From positions 1 through 64,000 of the forward strand of contig CALJEK010000012.1 of assembly GCA_938074445.1 (NCBI GenBank): a DNA stretch of 64,000 nucleotides, read 5' to 3'. A program made the position numbers and the translations under genes. The notes beneath the pieces are model-generated. The model saw only the letters and a program-made list of their open reading frames with translations, was not told the origin of the DNA and did no database searches. The number at the start of each line of letters is the position of its first letter. Position 1 is the stretch's first letter. Source of the DNA: Candidatus Kryptoniota bacterium (lineage in GTDB: Bacteria; Bacteroidota; Ignavibacteria; Kryptoniales; Kryptoniaceae). Positions 10,797 through 19,812 of this stretch are shown here, piece by piece.

Positions 10797-12826
10797 TTTA
10801 TCACGACAAATTTTTTGAGTTTTGTATAATTAAAAGATCTCAAAAAACAAAAGTACACACCGCTTGATAAAGAATCAACTTTTAATTTGAGAATACCTAG
10901 ATTTCCCTCACTTTGGGCGATGCGCGAGGTTAAGTCGGAAATTTCCCTGCCTGTAACATCATAAATTTTTAAACTAAAAGGTCCCCTTGCTTTGTAAGAG
11001 ATGTTCGCCTCAAAATTAAAGGGATTCGGATAAATTTCAAGGTCTATCATCTCATTTTCAAATAAACTTTCCCTTTCAACTTTTGTCATTAAGATTCGTT
11101 CAAGGCTAAGCTCCTCCCCAGATGGCGAGACGAAAATTTTTCTTTCAACAGTTGGTTGAACTATAAAATAATCAATCCACACAAACTCACCACTGGAACT
11201 ACCGTTGAAAAAAATATCAATGCTGTGTTCACCATTTGAGAGCTTAAAAACCCCACTAATTTTATCAATCCAGATATAATCTCCATAAATTGAGCCCGAC
11301 ATATCGAAGTTAAACTCATAAACAGAATCTACCACTATTTTAACCCCGCTATGACCTGAGGGAACAGATCTTTTACGATATTGTAAATAAAGAGTGTAGT
11401 AATTTAGGTCATCATAAACGTTGTCAATATGAAACTTGATTTTAATCGCATCTCCACTCCTGAGCTCAACGAGATAATTTTTGCTTATATAAGCCCAATT
11501 AAATTCGCTAATATAAACTTTTTTGGGATTCCCTGAAATGGTTGTAAAATTTTCAGCTTCAATGATTTTATAAGAGTTATCCGACTTTGTTTTATAAAAA
11601 ATATATTTTGATGCGATTTCGTCGTAAAGCACCGTCTGCAAGCCAATAAGACCTTCTGCAACAGATTCAGCTCCTGCGTTAAGGTTTAAACTTCCATCCC
11701 CCCTAACAGCATCGTAAAATCTCCCTGTTGAGGCATCATAAATTGATTTCCCAGCGATGTTATTTCCAAGCCACCATGAGGCATAAAGCCCCCCCATCAC
11801 TTTATAAGTCGTATCCCCAGTTATATTCCCATATTCAATAAAAGCTTGAACGATTGGCGCGATCCCGTAATTTATCTGGTCGCTTCTATCTGGATAGGGT
11901 TTTAAATCTGTAAGGTCAAAAGAGAAAAGCATCCTTTTGTAGAAGTAATCTATTTCTTTTCTCGCGGACTCAATCCATTCAGATCTATTAAAAATTTTTC
12001 CAGCAATGAGAAGTGAATAGGATTGTCTGCTTCCCCACGAATGCCAGATATAAATATTAGGGGTAAAAGATGGGTGCACGCCAAAGGGAAAATCATCCAC
12101 ATCTCCAAATTGATAGGTTGAAATTGCTTTGCAAAGTTTTTCAACTACCCAACGCGCTCTTTCACTTTTTGATATTTCATAATAAAGAGAAGCTCCAAGG
12201 ATTGCTTCCGCTGAGGCATCAGAACCATTCTCAAGAAGCCAATAACCTTGTGCTGGAACCTTCCACGCGATAAATGTATCGTAAATGTCTGACTTATTTA
12301 TTGTCCTTATAGCCTTTGAAAGGGCTCTTTCTATCCTTAAAGCAAGTGTATCTTTAAACTCACTCTCAATATTAAATTTTGAAAATAAATTATACGCATA
12401 CCCCATTGCCCACAAGGCTCTACAAGCCCACCATCTAAAAGTATCATTGTTGCTTGTTTGCCCAAATTTATTTATCGTTAGATCTGGATAAACAAAGTTA
12501 TAAAATCCCCCGTCATCAGCTTGCATTTTCAAAATAAACTTCAATAAAAGTTTCGCTTGAGCCAAACTATGAGCATCGCGAAATTTTTCATAATACATTA
12601 AATATGCAATTGAAGCTCTTGCTGCGTCATCAACGCAGGAGATACCTTCATCCGCTGGATGAACATATCTGTAATCCGGATAATTCGAGTAAATGTGAAT
12701 TATGGCAACCGTATCACCACCCATTAAAACTTTTTCAACAAGATAATCAATATGGGCTAAGTTTATATCTAAACTTTGTGAGTAAATTTTCTGAAAAATC
12801 AAAACTAAAATTAAACCTTTTCTCAC
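10793..12826 (-). CDS. secreted (alpha/alpha)-barrel enzyme with CBM-like and type IX sorting domains
   Basis: A 677-residue predicted extracellular protein. A signal peptide (about 17 residues, ending IYSQS) follows a GTG at 12826. An upstream in-frame start at 12862 would overlap the PorV-like gene and spoil the signal peptide. Residues 20-410 look like an (alpha/alpha) barrel: YVHPADEGISCVDDAARA, ADDGGFYNFV, RWWACRALWAMGYAYNLF. Such folds occur in glycosidases and polysaccharide lyases, so it probably attacks the glycan outside the cell. About 420-560 is a beta-sandwich resembling CBM6/35 modules (IIEAENFTTISG start). The end is a type IX sorting domain with YPNPFN and SSGVYFC. I do not recognise the enzyme family. 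It overlaps the binding-protein gene by four bases. Confidence 0.7.
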   Translation of the reverse strand: MRKGLILVLIFQKIYSQSLDINLAHIDYLVEKVLMGGDTVAIIHIYSNYPDYRYVHPADEGISCVDDAARASIAYLMYYEKFRDAHSLAQAKLLLKFILKMQADDGGFYNFVYPDLTINKFGQTSNNDTFRWWACRALWAMGYAYNLFSKFNIESEFKDTLALRIERALSKAIRTINKSDIYDTFIAWKVPAQGYWLLENGSDASAEAILGASLYYEISKSERARWVVEKLCKAISTYQFGDVDDFPFGVHPSFTPNIYIWHSWGSRQSYSLLIAGKIFNRSEWIESARKEIDYFYKRMLFSFDLTDLKPYPDRSDQINYGIAPIVQAFIEYGNITGDTTYKVMGGLYASWWLGNNIAGKSIYDASTGRFYDAVRGDGSLNLNAGAESVAEGLIGLQTVLYDEIASKYIFYKTKSDNSYKIIEAENFTTISGNPKKVYISEFNWAYISKNYLVELRSGDAIKIKFHIDNVYDDLNYYTLYLQYRKRSVPSGHSGVKIVVDSVYEFNFDMSGSIYGDYIWIDKISGVFKLSNGEHSIDIFFNGSSSGEFVWIDYFIVQPTVERKIFVSPSGEELSLERILMTKVERESLFENEMIDLEIYPNPFNFEANISYKARGPFSLKIYDVTGREISDLTSRIAQSEGNLGILKLKVDSLSSGVYFCFLRSFNYTKLKKFVVIK

Positions 12827-12839
12827 CGTAAAATTCCGT

Positions 12840-13895
12840 TTAATATTCAATTCCGAGAACAACTGTGTGAACCCCCTTTAACCTTCCATAATCATTAAAA
12901 GAATAATCAAATTTAACTGCCATTTTACTAAATGGAATTTTCGTTTTTAGCCCAATCCCTAAGGATAACCCTCCATCAGCATCTTTAAGAAAAAGCATCT
13001 GCTTCCCAATTCTAAGGAAAAACAAATCCCTAAATGAGTACTCAGCCCCAAAGTTTAAATATTGATAATTATCACTTGGTGTAACTGCATCAGTTGAAAT
13101 TAAAAGTTTGTTATTTTCGGTCTTAAAGATATAAGCAGAAAGACCAAATTGAAAATTAAGCGGGAGTTGCCAACTTTCTGTTTCAAGCATTGCTGGAATT
13201 CTATCGTTGTTTCCATACTTATTGGGATCTGGGTCATAAAAAACCCTTGCATCCCTTCCGTACATCCTCATACTTGTTCCAAAATTTGAAATCGCTGCAC
13301 CTATCATCATACCACCAAGGAAATCAGTTTTAAAGAGTGTCCCAACATCAAGGGCAATACCCCATGCAGACATATGCCAAATCCTTTGCTGAATATATTT
13401 AAAATTAAAACCAATCGAAAATCTATCCGTAAGACTCCTCGCATATGTTAAACCTATAGCAAAATCCGCTGCGTTAAAGTATTCACCTGTCCCCTCAGGT
13501 CTTTCAACTGTTCTTACCTCCATATCAGGAACAGTTAGAGTGGTTAAACTTGCCCCAACAGTTCCAATATTGCCAACGGGGATAACAACGCCGATGAATC
13601 CAAATTTTATATCAGCTATCCAGTTTGTATATTGAAACATTGCTTCGATTTTATTAAATCTTGATATGCCACCTGGGTTCCAATACATTGCGCTTGCATC
13701 ATTTGCAACAGCGACAAATGAAGCACCCATCCCAGTTGCTCTACCGCCGACGGGTATCTCAAGAAATGGGGCAGCTGTTGTAGCAACTTTTGAAACGTTC
13801 GAAACAAATCTTTGAGCAAACATAACCTCAGATAAAACTAAAGCAAAACTTAGCAAGGTAAAGAAAAAGAAAATTGACCTTTTCATAATTTGCAA
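12840..13895 (-). CDS. PorV/PorQ-like outer-membrane barrel protein
   Basis: A 351-residue outer-membrane protein with a signal peptide (cleavage near MFAQ). It has the PorV signature near residue 50: PVGGRATGMGASFVAVANDA followed by YWNPGGIS. The rest alternates hydrophobic and polar residues as in a FadL-like 14-strand barrel and ends in an aromatic-rich strand. PorV shuttles type IX cargo from the SprA channel to the attachment machinery. Its place between two sorting-domain protein genes suggests a locus-specific PorV-like partner, but a porin role is also possible. The spacing to both neighbours is 13 bases. Confidence 0.82.
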   Translation of the reverse strand: MQIMKRSIFFFFTLLSFALVLSEVMFAQRFVSNVSKVATTAAPFLEIPVGGRATGMGASFVAVANDASAMYWNPGGISRFNKIEAMFQYTNWIADIKFGFIGVVIPVGNIGTVGASLTTLTVPDMEVRTVERPEGTGEYFNAADFAIGLTYARSLTDRFSIGFNFKYIQQRIWHMSAWGIALDVGTLFKTDFLGGMMIGAAISNFGTSMRMYGRDARVFYDPDPNKYGNNDRIPAMLETESWQLPLNFQFGLSAYIFKTENNKLLISTDAVTPSDNYQYLNFGAEYSFRDLFFLRIGKQMLFLKDADGGLSLGIGLKTKIPFSKMAVKFDYSFNDYGRLKGVHTVVLGIEY

Positions 13896-13908
13896 AAACT
13901 TTTTCTTT

Positions 13909-16900
13909 TCACTTTATAACCGCGAATTTTCCAATTTTTTCCCCTATCCCAGGGGCTTCAATATGATAAATGTAAATCCCGTAAGCTATGTCCATCCCAT
14001 CTTTTGACACGAGATCCCAAGATACAGCACCATAATTATCCGTTCCATTGTAAACAATTGTATCAACGAGATAACCTCTTACCGTGTAAATTCTTATAGT
14101 GCAATTTTTGGGGATATTTATAAACCAAATTTTTCTCTCTCCTCTTCCAGCCCTGTATCTATTTGCTGGCTCCCACGAAGCAGTTGCCACATATGGATTT
14201 GGAACCACCGCAATTTTATCAAGATCGTGCTTTGCTTTTTCACCATCAATTTTTTGACCTCTAACTTTAAATTCAAAATACTCTCCATCTCTAAATGGCT
14301 TTTTCGTGGCTATTAGGAAAACATCCCCGGGTGATGGGGGGATTTGAACAGGCTTTAAAGTATCTTCAAAAAATTGAATCCTCCATGTCGCCTTCCAACT
14401 TCTTGGATTTGGCAGCTGAGTTGCTGAATCACCTCCGAGTACAATTATAAGCCTATCCCCAGGCGATAACATTGAATCTTTATCAACATCAAAGAAAATG
14501 AAATTAGCCTTTCTATTTTCTGTTAAATTCCAAACTGTAAATTTAACAGGAATTCTTTGCTGACCGAAAATCAAAGCAAGAGAAGTATCAACAACCTTAT
14601 CGCTAAATCTAACCTCAAAGTCCGCTGGATATCTTATATTTCGCGCAACAAAAGTTGGGTCAAGGTCAACTCTAACTATATAATTCGAATTACCTTTCAT
14701 CCAACCTGTTTTATTGTTATCAAGCAAAACAGATGAATCATTGTAAAGATAAATTACTAAACCATCAAAGATTGGGGATTCTTGACCATAAACATTTAAT
14801 TTAATCGTATCCGCAATCTTCCTCCCAGCAGTCATATCATAAATTGAATACCGAGGTACTGGCGAGTTATAAAATTTTGAAGTGTCCGCAAAAATAACTC
14901 TATAAATATGCCTGTCCTTTATTGAATCTGCTTGAAGAAGGTTGATTTGAATCTTACCCGTTCCAGGACCAACATGAGTTATGTCGCCATCTAAACCAGC
15001 TTCAATGTATCCAGCGGATGGAGGATTTGGAGTTACAACCGCGGTGTTTACATCTGGCTTAATCGTTCCAGTTACATCGGCTTTTATAATAGCGGTGCAT
15101 TCAGATGGAGCAATACCATCAATGTTTCCAAGTGCATCTCTCGTAACATAACCTCGATCGTATGAGACAACAGCATAATAATAAGTTTGCCCATTTTGAA
15201 CATCGTGATCAATAAATGAATGCCTTAAGCCAGAGTCATCACCGAGGTAATATTTCAAGCCATAAATGTCGATCGGATGATAACCTTTAATCCCATTAAC
15301 AAGATCAAATTGTGCGATTGGTTTTTTGAATAATTTATTTCCATGTGCATCTGTAATGACAAATGCTTCCAAAAAGTTTGGGTCAGTACTTTTATAAATT
15401 TTATAACCTTCAAAATCATATTCTTGCAGAAATGGATCCCATGAAAGTTCAGCTCTTGAGTCCCAATACAAAGTTACTTTTCTGTCCCCAGGAACTGCAA
15501 CAAGACGTGGTTTTTCTGGTGGTTTAGCAAATCTATAATTTGCATTGTAAATTTGTTGAACTGTCTTTTTCTTTTTTATCAGATCATCTCTATCCTGACC
15601 AAAAAGAAGCGCCATTGAAAATCTTTCAACGTGTCCAGCCGGCATCGGAAAAATTCCAGATGAAAAAAACATGCCAAGGTTGACAGATTGAAGAAGTTGA
15701 TCCCTAACTGGAAGCGGGGCTGTGAAGACACTCCAATTTTGTTCATCATCCCAAAGTTCATAAGTATGAACCGGAAAGATGGAAAAGCCCGTTAAACCAA
15801 TTTGATCAGATTCGTCTTTATCAAGGATTCCAAAATTTGGCTCACCCTGATCAGGACGCCCATTACCTTCCGAACCATCTGGATCTGGACCTGCATAACC
15901 TTCATCAAGAGGACCAATTCCATCACTTCCAACATCATCGTTCAAAGGTTCCCCCTCATCCCATTTGCCATTTCCATTTAAATCAGTAAACCCGCGCCAG
16001 TTCATATTTTCATCGGCCGTCCACCAATAACCTTGTCTAACAGCCGGTATATCATCAACACTTGAATAATTATAAAACCTCAAAAATTTAGCCAGATCGT
16101 AGTTTGCCTGAATATAAGATATAATGTTTTCCCGACCTTTAATTAACATCCCAGCGTCAGGGTCATTTCTTCGCTCATCGATTATTCCATCATCGTCATT
16201 GTCTTTTCCATCATTTTGTATTCCAGGGCTCTCAAGAAAAGCATAACCAGCAACACCAACGGGTCCCCACCTTCCCGGTGTGCCAAGCCCATCTGAATCA
16301 AATGCCCAAGCGATGTCAAGTTCTGTATCATATAAACCACTATCATCTCCAGAATCATCTGTTCCACCGATTCCCCAGTCTATATATTGAGCAAATAAAC
16401 ACTTTTGATAATCCGTTTTCCCCTCGTTTAAGATTTCATAATGCCAGAATATAACATCTTGAGCAAGGACATGTGACCATTGAAACCCGCGCATCGCAAC
16501 TTCCATTCCTATTCCACGCCTTGTTGTATCATCAGGGTCTGGATAAAAATCCCATTCTTCATCGGGGTCATCATCAAAAACAAAATATGTCTCAAGGTCA
16601 GCATTCTTAACTCCTTTGCCGAAATATCCATTCCAAAATCCAGCCCAATCAGGAGGTCTATCAGGCCAAAAAGCTGGCCATGTTGACGGATCGTTGCTCA
16701 TAGCTGGTTTCGGCTGGGTTGGATTCGCATAACCAGGTAAAGGTGCCCAACCCCAAGGGGTTCCATCAGGACCAATGTCGATAAATTCGCGATACATTGT
16801 TTCCATAGGATGAATTATCTTACCACTTCTATCTCGGGTTTCAACTTGAACAATCATTGCAACACCATCAACATATGAATGACCACTCCCTTTGGGCCAC

Positions 16901-17091
16901 TCACCACTTGGCTGATCAGGCCAATGCGCCACCTCCCCATGATTAAAAAATATAGTTCTAACCATGTTTCCGTCCATTATCCCTCGCTTAGTGTATTTCC
17001 TGTGCCCAACGTTTGGATCTGGTTTAACATGCTGTGAATAAATAAAACTTGAAAACAAAATAAATAACAAAATGAACTTCAAACTACGCAT
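13909..17091 (-). CDS. very large type IX-secreted protein of unknown function with Ca-binding-like repeats
   Basis: A 1060-residue secreted protein; the ATG at 17091 is directly followed by a signal peptide (MRSLKFILLFILFSSFIYSQ). The N-terminal 450 residues are rich in Trp, Pro, Gly and Asp and match no family I can name. About residues 390-460 is an Asp/Gly-rich run (DLNGNGKWDEGEP, EGNGRPDQGEP, DKDESDQ) resembling EF-hand/thrombospondin-type calcium loops. About 540-700 looks like fibronectin type III sequence with PEKPRLVAVPGDRKVTLYWD. The end is a FlgD/type IX sorting-like domain (VVPNPYV ... YGIYIYHIEA). It lies between the TonB receptor and PorV-like genes, 19 and 13 bases away, so it is probably their surface partner, perhaps a glycan-binding lipoprotein substitute. 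Confidence 0.7.
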   Translation of the reverse strand: MRSLKFILLFILFSSFIYSQHVKPDPNVGHRKYTKRGIMDGNMVRTIFFNHGEVAHWPDQPSGEWPKGSGHSYVDGVAMIVQVETRDRSGKIIHPMETMYREFIDIGPDGTPWGWAPLPGYANPTQPKPAMSNDPSTWPAFWPDRPPDWAGFWNGYFGKGVKNADLETYFVFDDDPDEEWDFYPDPDDTTRRGIGMEVAMRGFQWSHVLAQDVIFWHYEILNEGKTDYQKCLFAQYIDWGIGGTDDSGDDSGLYDTELDIAWAFDSDGLGTPGRWGPVGVAGYAFLESPGIQNDGKDNDDDGIIDERRNDPDAGMLIKGRENIISYIQANYDLAKFLRFYNYSSVDDIPAVRQGYWWTADENMNWRGFTDLNGNGKWDEGEPLNDDVGSDGIGPLDEGYAGPDPDGSEGNGRPDQGEPNFGILDKDESDQIGLTGFSIFPVHTYELWDDEQNWSVFTAPLPVRDQLLQSVNLGMFFSSGIFPMPAGHVERFSMALLFGQDRDDLIKKKKTVQQIYNANYRFAKPPEKPRLVAVPGDRKVTLYWDSRAELSWDPFLQEYDFEGYKIYKSTDPNFLEAFVITDAHGNKLFKKPIAQFDLVNGIKGYHPIDIYGLKYYLGDDSGLRHSFIDHDVQNGQTYYYAVVSYDRGYVTRDALGNIDGIAPSECTAIIKADVTGTIKPDVNTAVVTPNPPSAGYIEAGLDGDITHVGPGTGKIQINLLQADSIKDRHIYRVIFADTSKFYNSPVPRYSIYDMTAGRKIADTIKLNVYGQESPIFDGLVIYLYNDSSVLLDNNKTGWMKGNSNYIVRVDLDPTFVARNIRYPADFEVRFSDKVVDTSLALIFGQQRIPVKFTVWNLTENRKANFIFFDVDKDSMLSPGDRLIIVLGGDSATQLPNPRSWKATWRIQFFEDTLKPVQIPPSPGDVFLIATKKPFRDGEYFEFKVRGQKIDGEKAKHDLDKIAVVPNPYVATASWEPANRYRAGRGERKIWFINIPKNCTIRIYTVRGYLVDTIVYNGTDNYGAVSWDLVSKDGMDIAYGIYIYHIEAPGIGEKIGKFAVIK

Positions 17092-17110
17092 GGCGATAAT
17101 AAAAGTTTTT

Positions 17111-19750
17111 TTAGAAATCAAATGAAACTCCAAAAATGATTTGTCTTGGCTCAGAATAAAAATCGGGTCGTTTAAAGTATTCCTCAACTGTATTTATACC
17201 CCGTGGCCTGCCCGAATAAATCACCGAAAGCGTATATCCAGCCCTGCCAGTATCTCCAAAAACCTCAAGTTCGTTCTTGATATCAAACAGATTATAAACC
17301 TTAACGAAAAATTGAGCATTGAATCCAAACATCTTAAATAATTTATAAAAATACATGTCAAAAGTATAAATTGAAGGTTTGTTATCACTGTTCTCAACCG
17401 CCGTCCTCTGATTCTGAAAAGCTGGCGTGTATGGTAGACCTGACCCAATTTTACCTATAAAACTCAGGACAAAATTATCAGGGTCACCAAGTGAAATTGT
17501 AAAGTTAAGCGAATGTCGCCTGTCCCAATCCAGTGGAACAAGTTGTTTATTTCCTTCTATTGGTGGATCAGCTTGATTATTTAAAAACTCAGCATCTGGG
17601 TCGGAGGCATTACCACGGGCAAGTTGAAGAGTATAATCAAGCGTCGCACCAATCCCACCTCTAAATCTCTTTTTTAACGATATCGTTATCCCCCTGACAT
17701 TTCCATAATCACGATTAATATACCTCGCAAACTTATCAACATTTAAATACTGGTGAATCTGTGTCCCAAGCAAATTCCTGATGTCTTTATAATAACCCGT
17801 TATATCAATCGCTATATCATCAGCCAATTGTTGTTGCAGTCCAATTTCATAGCTAACCGTTCTTTCTGGTTGAAGATCAGCATTCCCAATTTTACTTTTC
17901 AATCGCCCAACTTCAATTTCAAATTCAGGGTTTGTGTAAAGAAACTCAAATGGTGGTATTTGAAAGAAATGTCCATAAGAAATATGAATCACACCACGAT
18001 CAGTTATTGGATAAGCAAGCCCAATCCTCGGACTTAACTGATACTTTGGCTTTGCGCGCCTAAATAAACTATCTGGCAAAGGTCTATCAGGGGGTAAATG
18101 ATCAGGGTCAATCAAAACCTTCCCGTTAGGCTCAAAGTAATCAAATCTCAACCCAACATTTGCAACAAGATACTCAAACTCCATTTTATCCTGAATATAA
18201 GCTGAAAATTCGTATGGTTTACGAAGATACTCATTGTTATTAAATGCAGTCCTAGGTGGAAGCGATGGAACAAATTTGTTTTTAAACCTTTCGTCCCTTA
18301 CAATTTCATACTCGCGAAGCCACAAACGATGAAACCGAACTTCAATCCCAGTTTTAATTTGATGCGTATTGGTAAGCTGATTTGTATAATCAACCTTTGT
18401 AATATAAGTCCTCGTGTTTCTAAAAAAGTGCCACATTTGTGCCCCACCAGTTAAAAAAGCATTGTTGCTTGCATCTTGAAGACGTTTCGGATCCGGATAG
18501 AGGTTTATATCCTTCCAGACATATTGCTGATAATCATTGTAAAGCAACGAACCTTTAACGGTTAAAAAAGCCTTTGAGCTTAAAACATGAGTGTATGAAA
18601 GTGTGAGCGTATATGCGTATTGGTATCTTTTGTAATCACCATCTGGATTATACTTAAAGTTATGGGCATAAACTTTATAAAAACGACGTTGATACAAACC
18701 CTCAATGTTAAGCTTATTACTTGGGGTTACTTTGAACGATAACTTACCCTGCAATGTCAGCCTTCGCTCAGGATTCATTGGGACATAAGAACTATCTCCA
18801 GTTGCACCGATATACCACTTTGATGGATCGTCTGAACTAAAATTTGAAGAATCATAAGGTGTAAAAATCCTCCTACCATATATCCAACCATCATTCTTGT
18901 AATACCTCCACGAGAGGAAAAAATTAACTTTATTTTTAAAAATCGGTCCCCCAAGTGTTCCCTGCATATTATAAATGTCCGTAGGATTGACCCTTTCTAT
19001 ATTCATAAACAAATCTCTATGTGAGGAAACGTAATCGCCTGTATAAACTGAAAAACTCCCAGCATATCTTTCTCCACCTTCTTTCGTTACAATGTTAACT
19101 ATACCGGACATCGCCTGCCCATATTCAGCATTAAATGTTCCAGTTACTATTTCCATTTCCTGAATGGCATGATTTTCAACCTGAATAGCGTAAGTATTAG
19201 AGAAAACATCATTTACGGGAATCCCATCAATCATATAAGCAACCTCACCAATTCTCCCACCACGAAAATGCCCTTCAACAACCCCCGCTTGTAAATTAAT
19301 TATATCCGTAAAATTTTCCACTGGCAATTTCGCGATAACATCAGAAGAAACTTTTGAACTTGTCGAAGTTAAATCCCTCTGAACAAGTGGTCTTTCAGCA
19401 ACTACAACAACCTCTTCTCCAATTTCAATCGCAACTTCTTCAAGCTTAAAATCAACCCGCGTGGTCTGGTCAATGGAAACACGAACATTAGTTACCCGCA
19501 TCGTTTTAAATCCAATAGCACTTGCTCTCACGGTGTAAACCCCAGGGGGAACATTAAGAATAACATAATTGCCTTGCGCATCTGTTGCTGCACCAAGCGC
19601 AGTCCCCTCAACTATTACATTTACGGCGAAGAGCGGTTCACCTGTGGAAGCATTTATAACTTTTCCAGCTATTTTCCCCGTTGTGCCTGAAAAAAGAGAA
19701 GAAAACCCAAAAATCAAAAATCCAAGCCAAGAAATTGCTTTCCTCAGCAT
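17111..19750 (-). CDS. TonB-dependent receptor with carboxypeptidase-regulatory-like N-terminal domain
   Basis: An 879-residue outer-membrane receptor. After the signal peptide comes a CarboxypepD_reg-like domain (about 26-105: GKIAGKVINASTGEPLFAVN ... VPPGVYTV). Next is a plug domain (about 120-225, with YMIDGIPVNDVFSN and NAEYGQAMSGIVNI) and a large barrel ending in GVSFDF. Such SusC-like receptors pull oligosaccharides, peptides or metal complexes through the outer membrane using TonB. No SusD gene accompanies it; instead a large type IX-secreted protein follows. Context with a CUT1 importer and glycosidase-like proteins points to a glycan fragment as substrate, which is inference. Confidence 0.9.
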   Translation of the reverse strand: MLRKAISWLGFLIFGFSSLFSGTTGKIAGKVINASTGEPLFAVNVIVEGTALGAATDAQGNYVILNVPPGVYTVRASAIGFKTMRVTNVRVSIDQTTRVDFKLEEVAIEIGEEVVVVAERPLVQRDLTSTSSKVSSDVIAKLPVENFTDIINLQAGVVEGHFRGGRIGEVAYMIDGIPVNDVFSNTYAIQVENHAIQEMEIVTGTFNAEYGQAMSGIVNIVTKEGGERYAGSFSVYTGDYVSSHRDLFMNIERVNPTDIYNMQGTLGGPIFKNKVNFFLSWRYYKNDGWIYGRRIFTPYDSSNFSSDDPSKWYIGATGDSSYVPMNPERRLTLQGKLSFKVTPSNKLNIEGLYQRRFYKVYAHNFKYNPDGDYKRYQYAYTLTLSYTHVLSSKAFLTVKGSLLYNDYQQYVWKDINLYPDPKRLQDASNNAFLTGGAQMWHFFRNTRTYITKVDYTNQLTNTHQIKTGIEVRFHRLWLREYEIVRDERFKNKFVPSLPPRTAFNNNEYLRKPYEFSAYIQDKMEFEYLVANVGLRFDYFEPNGKVLIDPDHLPPDRPLPDSLFRRAKPKYQLSPRIGLAYPITDRGVIHISYGHFFQIPPFEFLYTNPEFEIEVGRLKSKIGNADLQPERTVSYEIGLQQQLADDIAIDITGYYKDIRNLLGTQIHQYLNVDKFARYINRDYGNVRGITISLKKRFRGGIGATLDYTLQLARGNASDPDAEFLNNQADPPIEGNKQLVPLDWDRRHSLNFTISLGDPDNFVLSFIGKIGSGLPYTPAFQNQRTAVENSDNKPSIYTFDMYFYKLFKMFGFNAQFFVKVYNLFDIKNELEVFGDTGRAGYTLSVIYSGRPRGINTVEEYFKRPDFYSEPRQIIFGVSFDF

Positions 19751-19785
19751 TTCACCACTTCAAAATTAATTTAATTTTAAAGAAC

Positions 19786-19802
19786 GGGGGCAAAAAGCCC
19801 CC
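19786..19802 (-). terminator. intercistronic stem-loop upstream of the TonB receptor gene
   Basis: A 6-bp G/C stem (GGGGGC / GCCCCC) with a five-base loop lies between the end of the 492-residue protein gene and the TonB receptor gene, on the message strand followed by GTTCTTTAAAATT. It could be a partial terminator or processing site that lets the first gene be made in excess over the receptor. Confidence 0.45.
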
Positions 19803-19812
19803 TAAAGTGAAT

